64,000 bases of DNA from Camellia lanceoleosa (Eukaryota; Streptophyta; Magnoliopsida; Ericales; Theaceae): the NCBI GenBank assembly GCA_025200525.1, contig CM045758.1, positions 169,832,101 through 169,896,100 of the forward strand. The letters run 5' to 3'. The position numbers and the translations under genes were made by a program. Positions 46,641-57,200 of this stretch are shown here, piece after piece. The stretch's first letter is position 1. Every line of letters starts with the position of its first letter. The notes below the pieces were generated by a model. That model worked only from the letters and a program-made list of their open reading frames with translations, was not told where the DNA came from and ran no database searches.

Positions 46641-47678
46641 TGGCTTGTAATTTTTATTTATATTTTTCGCTGTCATATATAATATTCTGAATTGTCACCG
46701 ATTGTTTGGGTAACTGGTTGCAGGGCATGGGGAGCAATTTGCTTGACAATAACATTCATCTGGCAGCTGTACACCCTTTGGGCACTGGTCCACCTCCATG
46801 AATCAACCGAAACTGGGATGCGCTACAGCAGATATCTTGACCTCTGCTGTGCTACATTTGGTATGACAATTTTCATTTATGTTGCACGGTTTTAGATTCA
46901 AGACACATATTAGTATCAGTCAATATCAAACAGTATTTATCAGCATATCAGAAGTATAAAATCGCTCATACATTGGTGAATTATTATTAAATAAATTGTA
47001 GTATATTAATGTTAATTCTTGGTGATGCATGCAATTAACCGCCATGTCTATCTCAGGTGACAAGCTAGGGAATTGGTTGTCCCTATTCCCAATCATGTAC
47101 CTCTCCGGTGGGACGTGCGTCACGCTGATCATAATCGGTGGTTCAACTGCAAATATCTTCTTCCAACTGGCTTGCGGCGCCACATGCTCGATGAAGCCGT
47201 TGACTGCGGTGGAATGGTACTTGGTGTTTACGTGCGCGGTGGTGGTACTGTGTCAGCTGCCCAACTTGAACTCCATAGCAGGGGTGTCTCTGATTGGGGC
47301 CATTACTGCAGTAGGGTATTGTACATCAATGTGGGTGGTGTCCCTTGTAAAGGGTAGGCTTCCAGGGTGTCCTACCATCCCGTGAGTGCAAGCAATGATG
47401 TTGCTAAATTTTTCCTGGTCCTTAATGGACTTGGGATCATTGCTTTTGCTTTTAGGGTCATAATCTTATCCTTGAGATACAGGTAAATTATTTTTTTCTT
47501 TTTTCTTTTTTGACAAATTGTTACTTTTAAAATTCGTCTTGACTAATTGTCTTTTAAATAAATATTTAAAATAAAAAGTAGATTTTTTTATTTTTATATT
47601 TAAATTCCATTGAAGATGAAAAAATGATTTCAGAAATATTTTGTCCCTGGGAAGTATAGAATTTAGATATGTACATCT

Positions 47679-48266
47679 CAGGCCGGCCCTGGGCTAAGGC
47701 CTGTGTGTAGCGCTTCACTAATTAGGCACAAAAAGGGTCCCAAAATTCCTTGTCTTGTAATATATCAAAAATTCAAAATGGCTCAATTTTGTTTAATTAA
47801 TTTAGGTGATTTTAAAATGCCTCAAAAGTTTTATTTGGCACAATTGATAAAAGGCCCAGTTAAAAAATATTTGTAAGTGTTAGTTGTTAGCCCAATTAAC
47901 AAAATAAAATATAAAACATATGTATATGTCTATGGGGCCTTTTTTTTTTTTTCTTCTCTTTTTATGGCCCAATTATTTATTTTTTAGTGGTTTTTTAAAT
48001 ATTTTACGCAATTTTATTTATTTATTTTGTAGATACATCTAATTTAGATATACTTAAAAACTATAATATTTTTGTTTTTTTTTTTTTGAAAAAAACAAAA
48101 AAAAAAAAGTTGCCAAATACAAAAAATATTTAAAAAAATACGAATTGCAAACTCAAATAATTATTTTTGAAAATTCGGGTGATTTTTATTTTTATTTTTA
48201 TAAATATCTAAAGGGTTCCAAAAAATTGTTTCGCCTTAGATCCCTGAAAACTGAGGGTCGGCCCTG
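47679..48266. mobile_element. 588-bp hAT-type non-autonomous element in transporter intron 3
   Basis: Flanked by the perfect 8-bp duplication GTACATCT (47671-47678 and 48267-48274). Terminal inverted repeats read CAGGCCGGCCCTGGG on the left and CAGGGCCGACCCTCAG inverted from the right. An 8-bp duplication with CAGGG-type ends is the hAT signature. The interior is AT-rich with no transposase. Confidence 0.85.
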
Positions 48267-48830
48267 GTACATCTTTAATATATTTCATCTTTTTACACAA
48301 ACATATAAAGAATATCAAATTATTATTTTTTATTTGAATGCTATAAATTAATAACTCACCACCTCAAAAAACCAATTCAAATTTGGGAAGTATTGAGGAA
48401 TTTCTTCATCACATCAGTTTTATACTTTTCTTTTTCATTCTGGTGGTTGGTTATTTAGCAGATAGATTTTTGTACTTTCTATAATTTTTTATTATTTTAA
48501 AAAAAAGGAAGTCAGCTTCCACAGAATGTCACCACCAGTTATATCTTCGGGAGAATCCCTCCCGTTTAGATTTTGATTGGATTTTTTTGATTCATGAAGT
48601 TGATCACGAATTTTGTTTTAATAATTTCAATAATTTATTTTGTCAAGCATTTTATGTATTTTATTTTTATAAAAAATTAAATCGATCCGATAATTATAAC
48701 TTACTCAATTTATTACATTGTTAATTAAAAAAAAAATATGGTTTATTTTTAAAAATATAAAAAATTTAACTAAAAGCACGATAAATTAAACCAATTAAAA
48801 TTATCATATCGATCTAATTTTTATTGATGA

Positions 48831-49020
48831 AATATATAAAATATCTAATAAAATAAACAGTTCAAATTATCAAAACAAAACTCATGATAGACTCTACGAA
48901 TTCAAACAACCTTCTATAATTCAAAAATATATAAAATATCTAATAAAATAAACAGTTCAAATTATCAAAACAAAACTCATGATAGACTCTACGAATTCAA
49001 ACAACCTTCTATAATTCAAA
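48831..49020 (+). repeat. Perfect 95-bp tandem duplication in intron 3
   Basis: Copies 48831-48925 and 48926-49020 are identical by eye, so this is a recent duplication or an assembly artefact. Not coding. Confidence 0.85.
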
Positions 49021-50738
49021 ATCTGAACTCGAGGAGATCCCCATCTTTTTTCCTTTCCTTTGTTTGTTTATTCGAAGAAGTTGTTCAACTTCCATATTTC
49101 TTATGAAAAAAACTGACGTTTGACTTTTTGCTTTGTAATTGTTTTCTGTTCAATTTTTCACAAAACAGAAAATTTAATTTTTTTAAAAAAATTATACAAA
49201 TAATTCAGAAAAGACAAAAACAAGTCAAAAATATTGGACTCGTTGGCTTATTTGGGAATTTTTTTAATTTTCTTTGGTATTAATTAATTAATTTATTTAT
49301 TTATTTGGCCTTTTAGATTTGTCTGTACAAGATCAATCAAAAAAATATAAAAAATAACATAATTTTGAAAAAATATCACTAAAGACAACAAAATTGTAAA
49401 AAAAATATGACTTATTTGAAAGTTTCCAAACAACTAAAAGTTCTTTAAAGCCCACATGGTCAAAACATAGGATGGAAACTCTTCCGTCATTATTTTGGGA
49501 GAATGTCAGATTGTTTAGTTTATTTTTTCTATAATTTATAAGAAAAAAATAATTTAGAGAAGTTTTAAAAGTCTTATTATTAGAAAATTGAAGAACATGT
49601 ATTTTTAACTTGTGTTTTTTATTATTTACTTTCAGATTGCAGAAAATTACACCAAGTGGGCTTAATGTGCTTATATGATCCCAAAAAAAATAAAAATAAT
49701 TATAGAAAAATCATGAAACTCTATTATTTGGGTGCAGGTAGATTGCCCCAGTGCTGATTGAACTCAAGAACCTCCAAGTTTACCAATACTAGTAAATTAA
49801 TACTTTTCGAATTCCATATATTTTGGGGTTCCTCGTTGTTGCAAGGATGAGTCCATATGGCCTATTTCTTGTATAGATTGCTGGTTATAAAATAAATAAG
49901 TCAAGGTAGCTGAAATTTAAGGGTGACTCTTTCTCATATATATATACAACTTAATTTTGCAGGGCACCATGCCTTCAAGTGAGAAGTATCCATCTCATGT
50001 GCCGATGTGGAAGGGAGTGAAGGTTGCATATCTCCTCATTGCACTGTGCGTATTTCCCCTTGCTATCGCTGGTTACTGGGCTTATGGTCACTTGGTAATT
50101 AATTAAACACTATTCTAATTAAAAATCATACTTCAATTGCTCATTTTTCAGTTGACAATAATACTAGCTAGTGTGGTTTTAAATAACCGTATCAAGATTA
50201 GTACCTCAAGTACTGTATTCTAAAGCAAGTTTTCTTTGACATCTACCAGATACCAAATGGCGGGATGCTCTCAGCCTTGTTCCAATTCCATTCGCGCGAC
50301 CTCTCAAAACCCGTGCTAGAACTCATATGTTTGTTCATCATAATAAATGCATTGAGCTCATTCCAGATATGCGGCATGCCAGTGATCGATCACATGGAGT
50401 CACATTACACTAGCAGGATGAAGAAGCCGTGCTCTTGGTGGATCCGGTCACTGATCCGTGCCATGTTCACGTTCGGTTCCTTCTTCTTTGCAGTGGCAAT
50501 CCCGTTCTTGGGAAGCCTAGCAGGCCTGCTCGGAGGCATAGCGCTGCCAGTAACGCTCGCATTCCCGTGCTTCATGTGGCTCAAGATGAAGAAACCAAAG
50601 AAGTACAGTGGGATGTGGTGGCTTAACTGGGGACTAGGATTGTTAGGCGTAGGTTTGACTGTTTTTATCATTGCTGGAGGGGTCTATGTTGTGATCACCA
50701 CTGGTATTAAAGTCAGTTTCTTCAAGCCTGCTGTCTAG

Positions 50739-51100
50739 AAAAAAATCAACCATATAAAAGAACTTCTAAGAGAAAGGAGTTCTTATTAATTTTCCTTACA
50801 ATTTTTTTAATTTTTTTTACAATTTTTTTATTTTTTTATTTTTATAGTTTTTGGGTTTATTTTGTTTATTTTGGTGAAGTTATGCATATTTGTTGTTTGT
50901 TGTGTTTGAAATTTCCTAAAGGGGAAATGTAGGATACCATTGAATGGTACAGTGTATGTATGTGATATAGTTCAATTCTAATTCATGAAAGGGAAATTTG
51001 TTTTGTGATATCATCTCTCTCCTTGGATTTGGTGAAATTAGATAACAATATTGTTAGACAATCTTCACTATATTTGAAAATTAAATTTTGTTGTGTACTT
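50739..51100 (+). other. 3' UTR and downstream flank of the LHT8-like gene
   Basis: A T-rich stretch after the stop at 50738. No further coding; no single clear poly(A) signal stands out. Confidence 0.45.
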
Positions 51101-51269
51101 AATAACAATTAGAATATTAAAGAAATAAAGGAAATTAAAGAATTTGATTGATTACAAAAATCAAATCAGGAAAATAAATAAAAATAGATTTTTTTTTGTT
51201 ACAAAAATAAAATCAAAATCTGATTTAAATAAATAAATAAAAACAGAAAATAAATAACCAACTTGCTTA

Positions 51270-52035
51270 ATTAATTTCTTGAATAATATTCTGATCAAGT
51301 CCAGTGTTCGACACTGTGTCCTTAAGACAGATTCGTTTTCTCCACGATACTTTTAGAATATGGACGTCTATCTCCCAAGACAAAATAATCTATCAACGAA
51401 TAAATGCAGCACTATAATTTATTCGAGCAACAAACACACTAAGTGTTTACACTCTTTCTTAGAAGGAAAATAATGCAGCAAAAATACAGAGAATGCAGAC
51501 AATATTTAAGACGAAATTATTGAATGAAAACATCAAATGAGAACTGCCTATTTATAGATGGATTGGTGGCTGCTGGTTTTGAATTAAACAGGTGCAAACC
51601 TGTTTGGTTTTGAATGAACAGATTTAAATCTGTTGGGTTCAAAATTCAAACAGATAAAACTGTTTTGCCTAGATTTAAATATGTCCGGGTTTTCTGAATT
51701 TTAAACAGATTCAATTCTGTTCGGGTGGGAGAAAAGCAGACCCAATTTTGAATTCAAAAAATTGAAATTTAAATTGGATAAATTTTATTTTACCAAAAAA
51801 TAAAATTGAATTTTTATTTTTTTTTGAACAAAGCAACCCAACCTGCCTTTTCGCTCCCGACCGGATGAATGGACAAGGCCACAAGGCGTGGTGATTTTGG
51901 GTCCAATGGGTCTAGCTCATTTTGCCCATAACCTCCCTCTCTACAAAACTTGGGTACCCCTTGGGGCACACCTCAAGTTCCAATCACATGCCTTATAAAC
52001 CCATAACCTCCCTCTCTACAAAACTTGACCTGTGA
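51270..52035 (-). repeat. Possible solo LTR with TATA box
   Basis: On the minus strand TATAAATAGGCAG lies at about 51546-51558, a strong promoter-like TATA. Four imperfect palindromes of the AACAGATTTAAATCTGTT type occur just upstream (51588-51722). Further upstream the phrase CCCATAACCTCCCTCTCTAC occurs twice, 72 bp apart (from about 51927). This layout suggests U3-R of an LTR, but I found neither matching termini nor a target duplication. Confidence 0.35.
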
Positions 52036-53080
52036 TTTTTTTATCACAGTTGAAGGTGCTCTAATTATGTTTTTTTTACGTTATATCGTTGTGTCAATTT
52101 GTTGTTACTTGGTTGTAGGTATAATTTGATTCTTGTTTGATTGAATTAGATCTATGATTGTTTAATTGGGGATTGTTATTCATTGCTAAAATTGAATCCT
52201 AGTTACAAATCATTATCTCAAGTTTTTAAGATTTTCAATTATTATTTAAATTTATTTTTTATACATTTAAGTGTCTAATTGAGATTTTGGAATAATTTAG
52301 GAGGTAAAATGAAATTTCAATGTCATATCAACAATTTTTGTTTAATTATAGACGCGGGATAAAATTGATTTAAAATGTAATAGTTAAATCTAAAATTAAT
52401 ATTATTAAAAAACAATGATTGGATTGATTTTTAAATAATATAATAATGAAAAATGTTATACAAACCAACAAATTTCATAAATTTTTATTACTAATTAATG
52501 CCTTTCACAATAAAGACACTTTGAATTCACACCCCCATATTTTTTATTTTTGGGATAATTTCATTGCAGTATATATATAGAAAAATATTTTCAAATTAGT
52601 AGTAAACTTTATAAATATTAAAAGATAAAATCATAAATTTTATTATGAGTTTGTAATTAATTTTTTGATAACTAAGTGTCCGGACTAATTTACGTGCATC
52701 TCGACTAATCCCGAAATACACACAAAGCATTATTTTCACATGGATCTAACAAATCTCGAGTAAAATCTATAAACGTGGCCTTAAAGAGTGAATTGCTCCT
52801 CATTGGAGTTAAACTTGAAACCTAGATGGAGTATGTCATTAGACTCCAAATTATACCCATTAGGTCAACCCACTGGAAAGCATATCTCTAGGTTCCAAAT
52901 TACATCCACCAGGCCAACTTGTTGGCGTTAGTTTGTAATTAATTTTTTTAAAGGGCCACTGGCATATTATTTTCCCTTGGGGATAAGATTTGTAAATTTG
53001 TATTGTGGTATTCTTTTGTAATTAGTCACAGTACCCAACCGCACGGTGGCCAACAGCAGCAAAACCGCCCCTCGTAAAGA
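52036..53080. other. AT-rich intergenic sequence
   Basis: No gene, repeat family or regulatory site recognised. Confidence 0.5.
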
Positions 53081-53084
53081 TTAA

Positions 53085-53213
53085 TCCCGTATATATATAT
53101 ATATATGTCTTCCTTATCTTTCGACTTTCCTCGTAGAGCTCTATGGAGTACGGAGACGTAAATTGAGAGCCCTTTAGTACCACACTCGTAACCATTCTCG
53201 CAGCTCCAACAGG
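53085..53213 (+). promoter_or_regulatory. Possible promoter and first 5' UTR exon of RNE
   Basis: TATATATATATATATA at about 53091-53106 is followed by pyrimidine-rich sequence and a possible donor CAACAG/GTACCC at 53213. There is no useful ATG frame. This is the likeliest transcription start upstream of the RNE exons, but is unproven. Confidence 0.35.
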
Positions 53214-53716
53214 TACCCTTCCTCTGTTTCTATTACCACAAACAAAGAATTTTTTCCCCGACTCTGATTTCCTAACCATTCTCTCTCACTCTGTTTGATT
53301 GTACTTTGTGAAGTTTGTGTTATTTCATGTAATGAATTGGCCTTGATAACTTTACTCCTTTTACTTTAAATTGATTTGGGTTATTGATAGAATGTTTAGG
53401 TTCTGCACAGTAATTGCTGGAATGCCTTTTGTGTGCAGCGCTGTTATTGAACACCATGTGTTTGTGTTATTGCTTGTACCTTTTTTTTTTTTTCAAAAAC
53501 TTCAGTTTTTGTAGAAAAAGATAATACCCAATACAATTCTCTTCACCCATTTCAATCAAAACGGTATTTCAACGAATTAAGTAGCTATAATAATGCAAAA
53601 GATACCACGCATTGGAATTGCGCTCTTAACTTTGACACCATTTGACCTGTTTCGTGAAAAAGCTTTCCTTTGTCTATTTGATATTTACTTTTATTCTTTT
53701 TGGATGTCTACTATTA

Positions 53717-54034
53717 GGGAAAGGCTACTTTGTGCACACCAAAAACGGTGCATATGGTATGATTTTTATCACAAAATGAATAACTTTTTATCACCTTATG
53801 TAAAATTTATGATTTTATCACAAAATGTGTAACCTGTCACAAAAAATAACTCTTTTTTTTTTTTTTTTTAATAATTTTTTGCTTCTCACAAAAAACATAA
53901 CTTTTAGGATGCACATCATAACTTCACCAATCGTGACTTTCATCCCAAAAATAGTCACTTCCATCCCAAAAACCGTAACTTTTGTCACAAAAATCTAACT
54001 TTTCTTACAATGTGCACACATTGTAGCATTTCCC
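53717..54034. mobile_element. 318-bp Mutator-type MITE upstream of RNE
   Basis: The perfect 9-bp duplication CTACTATTA flanks it (53708-53716 and 54035-54043). Inverted ends read GGGAAAGGCTACTTTGTGCACA on the left, and GGGAAATGCTACAATGTGTG inverted from the right. The interior is AT-rich with repeated ATCACAAAA words and no ORF. The 9-bp duplication points to the Mutator superfamily. Confidence 0.8.
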
Positions 54035-54149
54035 CTACTATTATCATTATTAAGTGTTTTACACTATATACTCAGAAATTTTGTTCTCTTACATAGAATG
54101 GCTAATGGATTTGGCACTTCGTCACTTCTCTGTTGACTTGACTGCTATG

Positions 54150-54244
54150 CATAAAGAATCATGTTGAATACGTGGGGCTAGAGAAGTTGATCTTGCTGAT
54201 GGTTGGCTTCTTTGTATCAATATTCTTATAAGATAGGCTCTGAG
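54150..54244 (+). pseudogene. Degraded 5' coding of RNE (start of the CBM20-like domain)
   Basis: GAAGTTGATCTTGCTGATGG at 54183-54202 reads EVDLADG, as at the start of the starch-binding-like domain of plant RNE. A frame change and about 10 missing bases separate it from EMAVLMSPT at 54242. A TGA stands in the same frame at about 54165. No transit-peptide exon was found upstream. Confidence 0.5.
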
Positions 54245-57200
54245 ATGGCTGTTCTCATGTCTCCAACAGACCATCCTAACTTATGGAATTCAGAAGTCAA
54301 GGTAATATCATCCAGCTGTAGATAAGCAAATGTTTATATTGATAATTCTTGAAATGTGGTTGGATTGACAGTAGAACAGGTCATCATCAGTCAATTGAGT
54401 CAGTGATTTTGAAAATTGTCTTCCATCAATATATATATACATTTAATTTTATTGAAGAGAGAGTAGACTAAAGCTCATTTATATTATTTGAGATGGAAAT
54501 ACATGTAGCTACTGGGATTAAGTTAATATAATTTATCATTTACTATTGGGATTAAGTTAATTTAATTTATCATGTAGCTACTGACCTATTGACTTAATGG
54601 TCTCGGCAGATACGTCATTGGGGGAATTTCAAGTGTAATCGTTTCATAAAGGGAGATATGTCACCTTCGTGTGATACACTTTGGAGACTCAGGCCTGAAT
54701 TTTCTGTTTCAATACCTCTACCTGGAAAGCAATATAGAAAAATCATGGTGATGGATTCATGGATGAGATTTCATGCCAAAAGGTCCCCAGCTTATGGGCT
54801 GGGACCTTTTGTATCACCTCCACCCAGAGGTATTATTTTTGTGACAGCATTTCTTTGTATTAAGGTCCTTTCTTGATATGTTTCTTAACACTCAAATACT
54901 TCCAGTGGTTTGACAGATAATGACAAGACTCTGAAATGCTTTAGAAGTGATTCTTTGGTGCCGAAGCAATTTTTAAGTGATCTCACAGTCAATTCTGAAT
55001 TATACACTAAGGATACAGATACTGCAATTTATGAGGGCCCAGATATTGATAGAGCATTCTCTGATAGAGACCAACCTGTTGAGGAGCCCTGGCTACTCCA
55101 CTCTTGTCTCCTCTCTCATTATGCTGCACACTCGAATGCTTCCATTGGTTTGACAGATGAAGACAGGGTATTACAGCATGATAATAGTGACTCTTTAGAG
55201 ACAGAGTCCTTTGATCAGTCCGTATCAAAGGTTCAACCCTACTCTAAAGGTGAGGATTCATTAAGTTCTATTGATAATGTATATGGTCCTTGCAGAACTT
55301 TCTGTGAGTGGTACCAGCCTGTTGAGGAGCCTTGGCTATTTGAGTCTAATGCCAAGGTGGTTTCCAATAGAGAATCTGTTAAAGATGAGGAAACTCAAGC
55401 CAAATTTTATGATCAGCATCACCAAGTCACAGAAAATTTATTGACTGCAGAAGAGAGTAAAGCAATTTCTCATGAGGATTCTGTTTCTACAGTTATATTG
55501 ATTAACTCTTCTATATGTACCATGCAAAGGATTGCTCTGTTGGAAGATGGAAAATTGGTTGAGTTATTACTGGAACCTGTTAAAAATAATGTGCATTGCG
55601 ATAGTGTATATCTTGGCGTAGTTACAAAATTTGTTCCCCATATGGGTGGTGCATTTGTAAATATTGGGAGTCCAAGACCCTCTCTTATGGACATAAAGCA
55701 TAGTAGGGAACCATTCATATTCCCTCCGTTTCGTCGTTGTAAAAAGGAAAAACAAGTAAATGGCTCTGCATTTGCCATACCTGATGAGCAGCCAGGTGCT
55801 GATGAGATTCAAAACAATTCACATGATGTTGAAGTGACAGATGAGATTGATGATGATGAAATTGATGGTGATTTAGTGGAATACTTGCACGATGAGTATG
55901 TGGAGGATGACATTGATGAGGACATTGATATTCAAGAAGATCTTAAGGAAAATGTTAATGGTAGTCTACTTGATCATAGTGAGGTCGAAGCTGATTTTGA
56001 TGGCCGTTTAGATCAGTTAGATGGGAACATGCGCAATGTGGAAGGATGTTCTGACAATTCACTACCTTCTCATCTCCATGATGTGAAAAAAGTTCATAAG
56101 GAAGCAAGTGCAGATGAAAACAAGTGGGGCCAAGTTCGAAAAGGCACTAAAATCATTGCACAAGTCGTTAAAGAAGGATTAGGTACAAAGGGCCCCACAC
56201 TGACTGCTTATCCAAAATTAAGGAGCAGATTCTGGGTATTTCTTTTTTGTTACTCTCAATTCTTACCGTCTTGTTTGTCTTTCTTGTTGATCAAAACCCA
56301 TCGATTTGTTTTGACCATCCTCTGGCTCTCAGGTCTTGAGTACTCGTTGCAATAGAATTGGGATTTCAAAGAAAATTTCTGGTGTTGAACGCACACGCTT
56401 GAGAGTCATTGCAAAAACTTTGCAACCTCAAGGTTTTGGTCTGACTGTAAGGACTGTTGCTGCTGGTCGTTCCTTGGATGAATTGCAGAAGGATTTGGAA
56501 GGCTTGCTTTCAACTTGGAAAGATATAATGGAGAATGCAAAATCTGCTGCCCTTGCTGCAGATGAAGGTGTGGAAGGGGCAATTCCATTTTTGTTGCACA
56601 GGGCAATGGGTCAAACGCTATCTGTCGCCCAGGATTATTTCAACGAGAAGGTGAACACATTCTCTAGTTAACCAGTCTTTTGTTAAACCATGCCACCTAA
56701 CATTTTTTTTTTCTTTTCAGATTAGGAGTTTCAAACGGTAGATTTCCTTAATTGTGTTATTTAATGTGATTCAATTTGTTTTTGTCTTTAATATGGCTTT
56801 CCTTCAGGTTAATAGCATGGTCGTTGATTCTCCAAGGACATATCACGAGGTATGACCTTTGTCAAACATCAGGGGAATGAAGTTACTGTTTAATCAGGAA
56901 AGAATTGTTTGTCTTCAGATTTCAGCATGCTTGGAGAGAGTATTAGGTCTTTCTTCCCACCAATTGTACATGAGCAATGTTGCAATTAGGGATGGTCAAG
57001 AGTGCCACATCGAAGAAATCTAGGGTAGAAAAGTGATTAAAATCGCATACAATGACTGTAAATTTGTTCTCTTTTGTTCTTTCCTCTTTCGTTTGTGGTT
57101 ATAGCTGCTGCACATGTATTGAATGCAGATAAACCAACTTAGGTTTAAGTACAAATTCCAACCACAAAATGGCTAAAAATATTACACTATTGTCAACTAG

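Larger units (their letters stand above)
30610..50738 (+). pseudogene. LHT8-like amino-acid transporter gene split by element 3
   Basis: Resembles lysine/histidine transporter-like 8 of the AAAP family, proton-coupled amino-acid carriers with about ten membrane helices. Exons: 30610-30688 + 45659-46008 (one exon split by the insertion), 46724-46860, 47057-47482, 49963-50094, 50250-50738; all introns are GT-AG. Motifs in order: ISVPATPRP, a Pro/Ser-rich N-terminus, DPRDAWLPITESRNGNAYY, IWQLYTLWALVHLHE, LFPIMYLSGGT, VEWYLVFT, CQLPNLNSIAGVSLIGA, HVPMWKGVKVAYLLIALC, and SLAGLLGG with FPCFMW near the C-terminus. Total exon length would give about 537 residues, near the family norm. Element 3 interrupts codon 27. 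Three one-base shifts occur at about 45930 (TACTATCCGC), 47373 and 47454 (GGG where GGGG is expected), and the join across the insertion is also one base out of frame. Not functional as read, unless the shifts are sequencing errors and the insertion is polymorphic. Confidence 0.86.

Noticed and set aside
53022..53279. Minus-strand ORF of 85 codons upstream of RNE
   Set aside because: Overlaps the likely RNE promoter and 5' UTR, has AT-repeat-coded residues and no family match.
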